Shown here piece by piece: positions 8,520-17,364 of a stretch of 53,410 nt of DNA. Each line of letters starts with the position of its first letter. Position 1 is the stretch's first letter. Under the pieces are notes generated by a model. The model saw only the letters and a program-made list of their open reading frames with translations, ran no database searches and was not told the origin of the DNA. The DNA is from Herbaspirillum sp. (lineage in GTDB: Bacteria; Pseudomonadota; Gammaproteobacteria; Burkholderiales; Burkholderiaceae_D), in contig JAQGLY010000039.1 of NCBI GenBank assembly GCA_028292625.1, positions 1 to 53,410 of the forward strand, in the 5' to 3' direction. A program made the position numbers and the translations under genes.

Positions 8520-9574
8520 GCCGGCTCCGTTTGCGCGTTCCATTCGCCGAGCGCGACCATCAGACGCTGCCAGCCGCTCTCATCGGCCGGCAGACCGACG
8601 CGGATGCCCGTCGCACCGGCGGCGAACAGACGTACCCAGATGCCGCGTTGCGCCATATGCAGCCAGAAATCCTCGGCCTGCTGCGCGGGCAGCGGCCACC
8701 ATTGAAACAGGTCGACGCCTGTACTGGCGATATGGTGCCGTTTCAGCAGCCCGCGCAGACGTGCGCCGGCGGTTGCCAGTTTTTCTTTGGCCGCCAGTTG
8801 CCATGCCTTGTCGTTGAGCGCGGCGCAACCGATTTGCTGCGCCGGACCGCTGACAGTCCAGGGGCCGAGGTATTCGGCCAGCGCTGTCAGAAATGCCTCG
8901 TCCGCGGCGATGAACCCCAGACGCAGCCCGGCGAGACCGAAGAATTTTCCGATCGAGCGCAGCACGATCAGGCCCGGGCGATCGGCGAATGACGCGATGC
9001 TGGCGTTCGGCGCTGTATCGGCGAAGGCTTCGTCGACGATCAGCCAGCCCTTGCGAGGGGCCAGGCGGCGCTGCCAGGTCAGCAATTGCTCAGGGGCAAT
9101 GCTGGCGCCGGTCGGATTGTTGGGATTGCAGATGACCATGACATCGGATTGGCCTGCTGCTTTATTCAGGTGTTCGAATTCGGTCTGTATGACAGTATGG
9201 CCGGCTTGGGTCCAGCGGTGGGCGTGTTCCGCATATGAGGGCGCGGAGACGGTTACCCGCGCCGCGCCGTGGGCATGCATTCGGTATTGCGGCAGGGTCT
9301 GGATGGCGGCCTGGGTGCCGGCTATCGGGAGGATGGCCTGGGCGTGATAATAGGATTGCGCGGCCTGTATCAGCGGCTGGCAATGTTCGGGCAAGCGGTG
9401 CCAGGCGTCGGGACCGGGGGCCGGCGCCGGATACGGATGAGGGTTGATGCCGGTGGACAGGTCCAGCCATTCGTGGCGGGGGCGGCCGAAACGGCTGACG
9501 GCATCGCTTAGATTGCCGCCGTGGCTTATCGCTGGATGGGCCAAATCTCCCGATGGACCGTGCTTGATTTGCAT
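8516..9574 (-). CDS. cobD: L-threonine-O-3-phosphate decarboxylase (CobD; CobC in Pseudomonas naming)
   Basis: This 352-residue PLP enzyme of the histidinol-phosphate aminotransferase fold supplies (R)-1-amino-2-propanol phosphate for the nucleotide loop. Visible landmarks are the N-terminal HGGNLSDAVSRFG and DLSTGINPHPYP typical of this family, the ICNPNNPTGA motif, IVDEAFADTAP, and the PLP lysine in RSIGKFFGLAGLRLG. It is the first gene of a three-gene unit reading left. The 205 bases upstream, shared with the divergent cyclase gene, do not contain a B12-box, so riboswitch control is not evident here. Confidence 0.92.
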   Translation of the reverse strand: MQIKHGPSGDLAHPAISHGGNLSDAVSRFGRPRHEWLDLSTGINPHPYPAPAPGPDAWHRLPEHCQPLIQAAQSYYHAQAILPIAGTQAAIQTLPQYRMHAHGAARVTVSAPSYAEHAHRWTQAGHTVIQTEFEHLNKAAGQSDVMVICNPNNPTGASIAPEQLLTWQRRLAPRKGWLIVDEAFADTAPNASIASFADRPGLIVLRSIGKFFGLAGLRLGFIAADEAFLTALAEYLGPWTVSGPAQQIGCAALNDKAWQLAAKEKLATAGARLRGLLKRHHIASTGVDLFQWWPLPAQQAEDFWLHMAQRGIWVRLFAAGATGIRVGLPADESGWQRLMVALGEWNAQTEPA

Positions 9575-9754
9575 ATGCCGTTATCTGTGCGATTTCATGG
9601 TTTATTTTGGCCTGCCGTCTGCCCGGCGCCTTCCATCAAGCGACACAAGCCAGCTTGATGAGGAATTTATCATTCGAATTACGTGTATGCTATATCCAGC
9701 AGGAGACAAAACGAAGCATAAACGCATAATTAATTATTCGCTGCGTTCCGTATC

Positions 9755-9778
9755 CATAATCATAATCATAATCATAAT
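9755..9778. repeat. Tandem hexamer (CATAAT) x 4
   Basis: Four exact copies of CATAAT lie directly before the first plausible ATG of the diguanylate cyclase gene (9780). Adding or removing a unit would not change frame but would alter the leader, and so the spacing of promoter or ribosome site, or an N-terminal isoleucine run if translation starts further upstream. Short tandem repeats like this can vary by slippage. Confidence 0.75.
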
Positions 9779-9779
9779 A

Positions 9780-11360
9780 ATGATTTTCTTGAAAATGCCT
9801 TCGTTTTCGGATCGCGTACCCGCTCTGGGCATTCGCATGAACCTCGCCATCCTTGTCATCGGATGCATATTGCCCGTCGCGACCATCTCTGCCTTTCTGA
9901 TCTTCAATTTTTACGAGCACGAACAGACCCGGTTGATCGGCAGCGCCATCAGCCGCGCACGCGCCATTGTGACTTCCGTAGATCAAGTCTTCGACAATAC
10001 CCAAGCATCGCTTCAGGTACTGGGCACCTCTCATCGGCTGACTAACGGCGATCTTGCCGGGTTCCACAGCTGGGCGATAGAAGTCTTGGATGAGATGCAA
10101 GCTGAAAGCATCATGAGTGTAGACCTGGGCGGGCAATTACTGATAAGCACGCGTACTCCGTATGGCAAGCCCCTTCCCCTCTTCGCCAATCCGCGTTTGT
10201 TGAAACAGGTGATGGAAACCGGTCGGCCCGCCGTTTCCGATCTCTATTTCGCCTCGGTGACGAAGGACCTCCTCTTTACAATTGGCGTACCGATCAGTCG
10301 CAACGGAGCTGTCGTATCTTTATTGGGCGCATCAGTCTCGCCCGCCCACCTTTCACGTATGTTGGCGCACCAGAAATTACCCGAAACCTGGATCGCCGCG
10401 GTCGTCGATAGCAGCGGCAACATCGCGGCCAGAACCCGCAACATCGATAAATTTCTCAACGCCAAAATCAGTCCGGCCGTATTGCGCCAGTTGGTCCTGT
10501 CGGACGAAGGCAGCCTGAAAAATCGCACCAAGGAAGGCATCCCGGTTCTGTCAGTCTTCAGTCACTCCCCCACGACAAAGTGGGCTGTGGTCATCGGAAT
10601 GCCCCTGAACGAAATCACGGCAGGGCTGCATCAAACGCTGTTGCGCCTATGCATTGGTACGTTGACCGCCTTGGCTATCGGACTCGCGCTGGCCTGGCTC
10701 ATAGGCGGACGCATCGCCAAATCCGTCACCGCCATAGGGAAGTCGGCGCTGGCGCTGAATTCCGGTCAACAGCTGGACATCCCTCGCCTGTACTTCAAGG
10801 AAGCCATTGAGATGGCATGCGCATTGCAGACCGCGGAATCGGCATTACGAAAATCCCGATACGACGCGCACCATGATGCGCTGACCGGGTTGAAAAACCG
10901 CACCTTGTTCCGTCTGGTCGTCAATCAACAATTGGCGCTCTGCGGCCGAAACGGAACCGATCTTGCGATCCTCTATATAGACCTGGACGGTTTCAAAGCG
11001 GTGAACGATACGCATGGCCACGAGATCGGCGATCAGCTATTGTGTGCGGTTTCCGTTCGCATCACGGATGCCATCCGGGATTCGGATATCGCGGCGCGGC
11101 TTGGCGGCGACGAATTCGGGATCGCCTTGATTCGTTCCAACCTGGAAGACGCCAAGAGCTTCGCCGGCAAGCTCATTGACGTTCTCTCCGAGCCATATCA
11201 TTTCGGCGAAGTGGAAGCGAAGATATCGGCCAGCATCGGCATTTCCGGCTATCCCGCTTCAGCCACCGAAATCGATACGCTATTGAAACAAGCCGACAAG
11301 TCGATGTATAGGGCGAAAGCGATGGGTAAGCGGCGTTTTAATATAGCTCAGATTCAGTGA
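9780..11360 (+). CDS. Membrane diguanylate cyclase with periplasmic sensor domain
   Basis: The protein has about 526 residues. TM1 is at ~20-44 (NLAILVIGCILPVATISAFL), followed by a ~240-residue periplasmic region of the dCACHE/PDC type. TM2 (LCIGTLTALAIGLALAWLIG) and a HAMP-like linker lead to a C-terminal GGDEF domain. The GGDEF motif is intact in RLGGDEFGIAL, with DLDGFKAVNDTHGHEIGDQL upstream. An inhibitory-site RxxD (RDSD) lies five residues before GGDEF. It should make cyclic di-GMP with product feedback. The start is uncertain: 9780, 9795 and 9837 are all possible. No EAL domain is present. It sits between two cobalamin operons, divergent from cobD. Confidence 0.9.
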   Translation: MIFLKMPSFSDRVPALGIRMNLAILVIGCILPVATISAFLIFNFYEHEQTRLIGSAISRARAIVTSVDQVFDNTQASLQVLGTSHRLTNGDLAGFHSWAIEVLDEMQAESIMSVDLGGQLLISTRTPYGKPLPLFANPRLLKQVMETGRPAVSDLYFASVTKDLLFTIGVPISRNGAVVSLLGASVSPAHLSRMLAHQKLPETWIAAVVDSSGNIAARTRNIDKFLNAKISPAVLRQLVLSDEGSLKNRTKEGIPVLSVFSHSPTTKWAVVIGMPLNEITAGLHQTLLRLCIGTLTALAIGLALAWLIGGRIAKSVTAIGKSALALNSGQQLDIPRLYFKEAIEMACALQTAESALRKSRYDAHHDALTGLKNRTLFRLVVNQQLALCGRNGTDLAILYIDLDGFKAVNDTHGHEIGDQLLCAVSVRITDAIRDSDIAARLGGDEFGIALIRSNLEDAKSFAGKLIDVLSEPYHFGEVEAKISASIGISGYPASATEIDTLLKQADKSMYRAKAMGKRRFNIAQIQ

Positions 11361-11436
11361 GGGCTATTTTCCTCCGTTCCGGCAAGCTTATGCCTAAAGA
11401 ACGTATTGGCAGGGCATTTAGCTGTCGCAAGTCCCG

Positions 11437-12393
11437 TCAAAGCATCGGAGCCAATCGAAAAACGACAACAAGCAGCGCCAACATCGACAACCAGAAAACC
11501 GCCGTCAACGCCACCAGTTTCCAGGCGCGGCCGATATCGGCGCCCTCGGCATAACGGCCTTCGCCCAGCATCGGCCGCATTTCGACGGCGCCGTGATATA
11601 CCGCCGCCCCGCCCAGAATCAGGCCGAGCGCTCCCGCCCCGGAAGCCATCACAGGCCCTGCGTTCGGACTGCTCCACAAGCGCGCCTGCGTACGCCAGCA
11701 TCGCAATGCCGTGCGCGTCTTGCCAAACAGGGCATAAGAAATCGCCGTCAAGCGCGCAGGAATCAGATTCAAGCCGTCATCGATCCGCGCCGCCACGCAG
11801 CCGAATGCATTGAAGCGCTCGGTTCGATATCCCCACATGGCATCCAAAGTATTCGCCAAGCGAAACATCAAGGCCCCCGGCCCGCCGCCGACGACAAACC
11901 AGAACAGCGCGCCGAACACCGCATCGTTACCGTTCTCCAGCAAGGACTCCACCCCGGCCTTGGCTAAATCCGATGCCTCGGCCTGCGCCGTGTCGCGGCT
12001 GACAATGCGCGCCGTCAACATGCGGGCCGCCGCCAGATCTCCCGCCGCCAAGGCGTCCGCGATCGGCGCGGTATGATCGCGCAAACTCCGCAAGCCGATC
12101 GCGAAATACAACAACAGCGCATGCAGGGAAAATGCCAGTACCGGCCGACGCTGCATCAGTTCAGCCAGCATCCAGTAAACAAATACCGTCGCCGGCAACA
12201 CGGCCAGCCCCCAGGCCAGCGCCCCGCGCCAACGCTTGCCGCGTCCCCGGTTAAACATCCGCTCCAATCCATCGGCCAGGCGTCCGAAGCCGACCAGCGG
12301 ATGCCAGCGTTTCGGCTCGCCCAGCAATAGATCCAGCATCACGCCGCACGCCGCCAACACGGCAACCATCGTCAATGACAGTCCGGCGATCAC
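11437..12393 (-). CDS. cbiB: Adenosylcobinamide-phosphate synthase (CbiB; CobD in Pseudomonas naming)
   Basis: This is a 318-residue inner-membrane protein with about five hydrophobic segments. It attaches aminopropanol phosphate to adenosylcobyric acid. Family landmarks are LDLLLGEPKRWHPLVGFGRL at the N-terminus, VSRDTAQAEASDLAKAGVES, SLLENGNDAVFGALFWF and TLDAMWGYRTERFNAFGCVA. The start is GTG at 12393, with AAAGG upstream and the cobU stop one base before. It is the last gene of the long riboswitch operon and converges with the cyclase gene. No strong terminator is visible in the 76-base gap. Confidence 0.93.
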   Translation of the reverse strand: MIAGLSLTMVAVLAACGVMLDLLLGEPKRWHPLVGFGRLADGLERMFNRGRGKRWRGALAWGLAVLPATVFVYWMLAELMQRRPVLAFSLHALLLYFAIGLRSLRDHTAPIADALAAGDLAAARMLTARIVSRDTAQAEASDLAKAGVESLLENGNDAVFGALFWFVVGGGPGALMFRLANTLDAMWGYRTERFNAFGCVAARIDDGLNLIPARLTAISYALFGKTRTALRCWRTQARLWSSPNAGPVMASGAGALGLILGGAAVYHGAVEMRPMLGEGRYAEGADIGRAWKLVALTAVFWLSMLALLVVVFRLAPML

Positions 12394-12394
12394 G

Positions 12395-12961
12395 TCAGCC
12401 TTTCAATACCATAGGCAAACCGGCCGCCACGAACACCGCCCGTTCGCACACCGCCGCCACCGCCTGATTCAGACGCCCCGCCTCATCGACGAACCAGCGC
12501 GACACCGCACCCTGCGGCACGATGCCCATGCCGACCTCGTTCGACACCAGAATCACATCACCCCGAGCCTGCGCCAGCGCCCGCAAAAATGCCGCGCGTT
12601 GCTCGGCGAAACAGGCCGGCGGATCGATGCGCCCGACATCCGGATAGTCGCGCGCCTCGGAAAACAGAAGATTCGACAGCCACACCGTCAAACAATCGAC
12701 CAGCACCAGCCGCTGCGGCGCGCACCATTGCGCCAACGCGTCGCCCAGCGCCAAAGGCTGTTCGACGGTGATCCAGCGCGCTTCCTTTTCAGTCCGCCGC
12801 TCTCGATGCAATGCGATGCGGGCCGCCATTTCGGCATCGTGCGCCTGCGCGGTGGCGATATACACCAGCTCCTTGCCGGACGCCAGCGCCAGCGCTTCGG
12901 CATGCGCGCTCTTGCCGGAGCGCGCGCCGCCCAGAATCAGCGTCCGCCGCGATCCGCTCAT
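12395..12961 (-). CDS. cobU: Adenosylcobinamide kinase / adenosylcobinamide-phosphate guanylyltransferase
   Basis: This bifunctional 188-residue enzyme phosphorylates adenosylcobinamide and transfers GMP to it. The P-loop GGARSGKSAHAE is at residues 11-22. YIATAQAHDAEMAARIALHR contains the region of the guanylylated histidine, and VLVDCLTVWLSNLLF and VSNEVGMGIVP follow. Length is normal for the family. The ATG overlaps the stop of the ATPase gene (ATGA). It lies between the B12 transporter genes and cbiB. Confidence 0.95.
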   Translation of the reverse strand: MSGSRRTLILGGARSGKSAHAEALALASGKELVYIATAQAHDAEMAARIALHRERRTEKEARWITVEQPLALGDALAQWCAPQRLVLVDCLTVWLSNLLFSEARDYPDVGRIDPPACFAEQRAAFLRALAQARGDVILVSNEVGMGIVPQGAVSRWFVDEAGRLNQAVAAVCERAVFVAAGLPMVLKG

Positions 12962-13731
12962 GCCAGATCCTCCTGCGCGACATATACCGGCCGCCCCTGG
13001 TGCTGCACGATTTCAATCGGATGGCCGAGGCAACGGCTCAACAACGGAATGGTCATCATGTCCGCCACCGTTCCCGCCTGCCATGCGCCGTCGCCCATCA
13101 GCAACAACGCGTGCGAGGCCGCGCCGTGCGCCAGGTTCAGATCATGGCTGACCAGAATGACGCTTTTACTTTCGTCGCGGCACAGCTCGGCCAGTAGTTT
13201 CATCGCGCCGACGCGGCCCGCCAGATCCATTGCGCTGGTCGGCTCGTCCATGATCAGCAGCGGCGCCTGCTGCGCCAGCAATGCCGCCAACGCCACCCGC
13301 TGGCGTTGGCCGCCGGACAAAGTGCGAACGTCGCGCTGCGCCAAATGCGTGACGCCTAGCCGTTCCAGCGCGGCCAGCGCGATGTCCCGGTCCTGATCCG
13401 ATTCCCAGCCGCTTCCGCTTCGATGCGGATGACGCGCGGCCAACACCGCAGCCAGCACCGGATAAGCAAAGGCGTCGTCGCGCCCAGGCGGCAAATACGC
13501 GCGGCGCAGCGCCTGTTCCGCGGGCGACCAGTCCTTGACCGGGCGCCCGTCCAGCTGCACGCTGCCGGCCGACGGCGGCTGCAATCCCGCCAGCGCGCGC
13601 AGCAAAGTGGTTTTGCCGACGCCGTTGGCGCCGATCACGCACCAGCATTGGCCCGGCGCAATGCGCCAGTCGAGTGCGGCGACCAGTTTTTTGGCGCCGA
13701 TGTTCAAATCCAGCCCTGTGGTGTGCATCAT
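12958..13731 (-). CDS. btuD: B12/iron-siderophore type ABC transporter ATPase
   Basis: This is a 257-residue ATP-binding subunit. Walker A is GANGVGKTTLL, the signature is TLSGGQRQR, Walker B is LLIMDEPTSAMD, and the switch histidine is in ILVSHDLN. It pairs with the FecCD-type permease encoded immediately upstream and the BtuF protein encoded at 7602-8519. By context it imports corrinoids; the same family also moves ferric siderophores and heme. Two consecutive ATGs (13731, 13728) are possible starts. The gene is coupled by short overlaps or gaps to both neighbours. Confidence 0.9.
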   Translation of the reverse strand: MMHTTGLDLNIGAKKLVAALDWRIAPGQCWCVIGANGVGKTTLLRALAGLQPPSAGSVQLDGRPVKDWSPAEQALRRAYLPPGRDDAFAYPVLAAVLAARHPHRSGSGWESDQDRDIALAALERLGVTHLAQRDVRTLSGGQRQRVALAALLAQQAPLLIMDEPTSAMDLAGRVGAMKLLAELCRDESKSVILVSHDLNLAHGAASHALLLMGDGAWQAGTVADMMTIPLLSRCLGHPIEIVQHQGRPVYVAQEDLA

Positions 13732-13732
13732 G

Positions 13733-14773
13733 TCAGCGTTTCCGTAAATAGTGCAGTTGCAGCAGGAACAGCGGTGCGCCTATCAAGGCGGTGATGACGC
13801 CGACCGGCAACTGCTGCGGTGCGATAAGGCTGCGCGCGACGGTATCGGCCAGCATCAGGAAAATGCCGCCGCTCAAGGTCGCCGCTGGCAACAGCAAGCG
13901 ATGGTCCGGCCCCCATGCGAAGCGGCAGGCGTGCGGCACGATCAGGCCGACGAAACCGATGCTGCCGGCGGCGGCGACGGCGCTGGCGGTCAGCAGCGCG
14001 GCCAGCGCGAACAGGCCGCGCCGCAATGCGCCCACGCGCACGCCCAGCGTGGCTGCGTTGGCGCCATGCATCGCCAGCAGATTGATCGCGCGCGCCATCC
14101 GCAGCACCAGCGCCAGCGCGACGATCAACGCCAGCCACGGCAGCCAGCGCCACGAGGTCGCCGACAGATCGCCGATCAGCCAGAACACCATACCGCGCAG
14201 GCGTCCGTCAGGTGCCAGCGACAACATCAGCGTAACCAACGCGCCGCAGCCGGAACCGACGATGACGCCGGTCAGCAGCAACAGCGCCGAATCGGCGCGC
14301 CCGTCCTGTATCCCGCGCAAATCGCGATGCGCCAACGCCAACAGCAGCAGCGCCACCAGCAGTGCGCCGCCGAATGCGGCCGCATCGACGATCCAGGCCG
14401 CGGCCGACAGCAGCATCGCCAGCAGCGCACCGACCGCCGCCCCGCCGGAAACGCCCAGCACATACGGATCGGCCAGCGGGTTGCGCAACAGCGCCTGCAT
14501 CAGCACGCCGGCCAGCGCCAGCGTGGCGCCGGTGACGAATGCGGAACAGGCCCGTTCCAGCCGCAATTGCAGCAGCGTGCCGGCCATGTCCCGCTGGCCA
14601 TGCAGCAATTGCAATGCGCCGCTCCATAGGTCGCCGGTCGACAAGATCACCGACCCCGTGGCGCCGGCGATCAGCAATCCCAGCAGCGCCGCCAGCAATA
14701 GTCCTCCGATCACGGTGCGGCTGCGTTGTTGCAATCGCATTGCCGGAGCGGCCGATAACAATGACTTATGCAT
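13733..14773 (-). CDS. btuC: B12 ABC transporter permease (FecCD/BtuC family)
   Basis: This 346-residue polytopic protein has about ten hydrophobic segments. Characteristic sequence includes LRLERACSAFVTGATLALAG, NPLADPYVLGVSGGAAVGA, VFWLIGDLSATSW and GSIGFVGLIVPHACR. It forms the inner-membrane channel that works with the adjacent ATPase and with BtuF. Its start overlaps the end of bluB by eight bases. Location in the middle of cobalamin biosynthesis genes is the main reason for preferring corrinoid over siderophore as the substrate. Confidence 0.9.
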   Translation of the reverse strand: MHKSLLSAAPAMRLQQRSRTVIGGLLLAALLGLLIAGATGSVILSTGDLWSGALQLLHGQRDMAGTLLQLRLERACSAFVTGATLALAGVLMQALLRNPLADPYVLGVSGGAAVGALLAMLLSAAAWIVDAAAFGGALLVALLLLALAHRDLRGIQDGRADSALLLLTGVIVGSGCGALVTLMLSLAPDGRLRGMVFWLIGDLSATSWRWLPWLALIVALALVLRMARAINLLAMHGANAATLGVRVGALRRGLFALAALLTASAVAAAGSIGFVGLIVPHACRFAWGPDHRLLLPAATLSGGIFLMLADTVARSLIAPQQLPVGVITALIGAPLFLLQLHYLRKR

Positions 14774-15458
14774 CGCCGTCCTTCGCCGTCGCTGGAATAA
14801 GCGCCGCGGCAGCCGGCCATCGGTCCTGAAAAACCAGCGTATCCAGTGGCTGCTTGGCGGCCCAGCCTTCCTGCGCCAGCATGGGCTTGTCGTAAAACGC
14901 CGCGACGTGGCCGAGGCAAAGGATCGCCACCGGCGTCGCGTCGTCGGGCATGTTCAGCAGCGCGCCCAGCCGTTGCGGATCGAACAGCGATACCCAGCCC
15001 ATGCCCAGCCCTTCGGCGCGTGCGGCCAGCCAGATGTTCTGGATCGCGCAGGCGACCGACGCCAGGTCCATTTGCGGCAGCGTGCGGCGGCCGAAGATGT
15101 GCGCGTCGCGGCCGCTCATCAGCGCCGCCACCAGCAGCTCGCCGCACTCGCGCACGCCCTCGACTTTCAATCGCATGAATTCGCTTTCGCGCTGCCCGAG
15201 GGCGTGGGCGGTGTTGATGCGCTCCTGCTCGACCAGCGCATGAATGCTGTCGCGCAGCGCCGGGGCGCCGATGCGGATGAAGCGCCACGGCTGCATATAA
15301 CCGACGCTGGGCGCGCAATGCGCGGCGGCCAGCAGCCGTTGCAGCAATGCCGGATCGACCGGATCGGGCAGGAAATGCCGCATGTCGCGGCGCTCCGCGA
15401 TGGCGCGATAGACCGCTGCGATCTCTTCGCCGGCGAAGGCGTGCGGATAATCCGTCAT
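14766..15458 (-). CDS. bluB: 5,6-dimethylbenzimidazole synthase
   Basis: This is a 230-residue nitroreductase-fold flavin enzyme that cleaves reduced FMN with oxygen to make the lower ligand DMB. BluB-type features are AIAERRDMRHFLPDPVDPAL near residue 20, CAPSVGYMQPWRFIRI, and LGMGWVSLFDPQRLGALL. Because the reaction needs O2, its presence shows that cobalamin with DMB is made under aerobic conditions, although several corrin-ring enzymes nearby are of the oxygen-independent type. Its ATG overlaps the cbiA stop (ATGA). Confidence 0.95.
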   Translation of the reverse strand: MTDYPHAFAGEEIAAVYRAIAERRDMRHFLPDPVDPALLQRLLAAAHCAPSVGYMQPWRFIRIGAPALRDSIHALVEQERINTAHALGQRESEFMRLKVEGVRECGELLVAALMSGRDAHIFGRRTLPQMDLASVACAIQNIWLAARAEGLGMGWVSLFDPQRLGALLNMPDDATPVAILCLGHVAAFYDKPMLAQEGWAAKQPLDTLVFQDRWPAAAALIPATAKDGDA

Positions 15459-16759
15459 GGCTGCGCTCCGGTGAACAGCGCCGCGGCGGCCGCCAGATTG
15501 GATGGGAAATAGGCGTGCAGATAGCCGGCGATCAACGCGCCGTCCCGGAATACGGCTTCACCGGCGGAGGTATTGTGCAGGCGTTCGCCATGCGCGATCG
15601 GGACCAGATCGGTCGCGATCAGCGAATGATGAAAAGTGTGCGCGCGCAACACGCCGCCCGGAAATGCCGCCGACTGATAACCCAGGCCCTGCAGGCGCGT
15701 TTGCATTACGGCGTCGCCGCGCAGCAGGCCGGCCATGTCGGCACGGTGTCCGTTTTTGTCGGTCAGCGTATCGAGCAAATACAGCATGCCGCCGCATTCG
15801 GCGTAGATCGGTTTGCGTTGCAGGTGATGATCTCGAAGCGCTGCTTTCATCGCGCGGTTGTCTTGCAGCGCCTGCAAATGCAGCTCCGGATAGCCGCCCG
15901 GCAAATAAATACTGTCGACATCCGGCGGCGCGGCATCCTGCAATGGCGAGAAGAAATGCAATTGCGCGCCCATCGCTCGCAACAGATCCAGATTGGCCTG
16001 GTAGATGAACGAAAAAGCTGCGTCTGAGGCGATGCCGATGCGCTGGCCCCGTAACAACGGCGGCGGCGGCTTTATTTCCACGGGATGAAAAACGACGGAT
16101 GGCGGCAACCGCGCCAATCCGGTCTCCGCGATGGCGTCGGCGGCGGCGGATAATCTGGTGTCCAGATCCGTCACTTCGGCAGCGGGCACCAATCCCAGAT
16201 GCCGGCCGGGCAGCCCGAATTGCGCATCGCGCGGCATGCCGCCCAGATACGCGATACCGGCCGGCATTCCTTGCTCAATCATTTCCGCGTGGCGCGGGCT
16301 GGCGAGCGCATTGGCGAAGACGCCGCCGAATTTCAGCCCTTCCCGATAATGCGCCAGCCCATAGGCAAGCGCGCCGACCGTTTGCGCCGCGCCGCTGGCG
16401 TCGATCACGGCCAGCACCGGGACGTCCAGCAACTGCGCCAGATCGGCGCTGCATGGCTGACCGTCGAACAAGCCCATCACGCCTTCGATCAAAATCAGAT
16501 CGGCGTCGACCGCCGCTTCGTACACCCGCGCGCGGCAAGCGTCGGCGCCGGCCATCCACAGATCGAGCTGATACGCCGGAGCGCCCGCCGGCGCTGCCCG
16601 CTGCAGGATCGTGGCATCCAGAAAATCCGGCCCGCACTTGAACACCCGCACCCGCCGCCCGGCGCGCGCGTGGAAACGCGCCAGCGCGGCGGTGACCGTG
16701 GTCTTGCCGTGATTGGAAGCGGGCGCGCTGACGAACAGCGCCGGGCAATGTCGCGGCAT
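15455..16759 (-). CDS. cbiA: Cobyrinic acid a,c-diamide synthase
   Basis: This 434-residue glutamine- and ATP-dependent amidase acts on the a and c carboxylates of the corrin ring. The N-terminal ATPase domain has FVSAPASNHGKTTVTAALAR and VFKCGPDFLDATIL. LILIEGVMGLFDG holds the Walker-B-like acid. The C-terminal amidotransferase has its nucleophile in YAECGGMLYLLD and YLPGGYPELH. CobB from the cobalt-late route and CbiA from the cobalt-early route are homologous and cannot be told apart by eye. The ATG abuts the cobO stop. Confidence 0.95.
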   Translation of the reverse strand: MPRHCPALFVSAPASNHGKTTVTAALARFHARAGRRVRVFKCGPDFLDATILQRAAPAGAPAYQLDLWMAGADACRARVYEAAVDADLILIEGVMGLFDGQPCSADLAQLLDVPVLAVIDASGAAQTVGALAYGLAHYREGLKFGGVFANALASPRHAEMIEQGMPAGIAYLGGMPRDAQFGLPGRHLGLVPAAEVTDLDTRLSAAADAIAETGLARLPPSVVFHPVEIKPPPPLLRGQRIGIASDAAFSFIYQANLDLLRAMGAQLHFFSPLQDAAPPDVDSIYLPGGYPELHLQALQDNRAMKAALRDHHLQRKPIYAECGGMLYLLDTLTDKNGHRADMAGLLRGDAVMQTRLQGLGYQSAAFPGGVLRAHTFHHSLIATDLVPIAHGERLHNTSAGEAVFRDGALIAGYLHAYFPSNLAAAAALFTGAQP

Positions 16760-17362
16760 TTAGAACTCGACGCCTTTTTGCGCCTTGATGCCTTGCGTTT
16801 GATACGGATGCTTGAGCGGCCGGATCTCGCTGACCAGATCGGCCAGTTCGACCAAGGCTTCCGGCGCATGGCGTCCGGTGACGACAATGTGCAGCATCTC
16901 GCGCCGTTTGGCGAAGACGTCCAGCACTTCGGCGATGTCCAGATACTGATACTTCAGCACGATATTCATTTCGTCGAGGATCACCATGTCGTAGGCCGGA
17001 TCTTCGATCATGCGGCGTGCTTCGGCCCACCCGGCGGCGGCGGTGCGCATGTCCGCGTCGCGGTCCTGCGTGTCCCAGGTGTAGCCGGCGCCGACCACAT
17101 GGAAATCGCAGTTCGGATCGCGGCTCAATACCTGCCGCTCGGCGCTATGCAGCGCGCCCTTGATGAATTGCACCACGCCCAGCCTCATGTCGTGCCCGAG
17201 GATGCGCAGGCCCATGCCGAAAGCGGCGGTGGATTTTCCCTTGCCGGTGCCGGTGTAGACGATCAGCAGACCTTTTTCCTTTTGCGCGGCGGCTTTCTTT
17301 TTTTCGAATCCTTCCTTGTGGCGCTGCGTCATCCGCTTGTGCGAATCGGGATCGGTTTTCAT
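16760..17362 (-). CDS. cobO: Cob(I)yrinic acid a,c-diamide adenosyltransferase (CobA/CobO/BtuR family)
   Basis: This 200-residue enzyme transfers the adenosyl group of ATP to cobalt. The P-loop is YTGTGKGKSTAAFGMGLR, followed by GVVQFIKG, DMVILDEMNIVLKYQYLD and VVTGRHAPEALVELADLVSE. All are standard for the BtuR family. The N-terminal ~30 residues are strongly charged. The ATG at 17362 is chosen because GGAG precedes it at good spacing; an in-frame ATG at 17374 lies inside cobW. Confidence 0.95.
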   Translation of the reverse strand: MKTDPDSHKRMTQRHKEGFEKKKAAAQKEKGLLIVYTGTGKGKSTAAFGMGLRILGHDMRLGVVQFIKGALHSAERQVLSRDPNCDFHVVGAGYTWDTQDRDADMRTAAAGWAEARRMIEDPAYDMVILDEMNIVLKYQYLDIAEVLDVFAKRREMLHIVVTGRHAPEALVELADLVSEIRPLKHPYQTQGIKAQKGVEF

Positions 17363-17364
17363 GC

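Noticed and set aside
9575..9754. Possible second cobalamin riboswitch upstream of cobD
   Set aside because: No B12-box (GCCACTG...GGGAAGGC) or CCCGCAACGG-like core is present on either strand, and the interval is too short.
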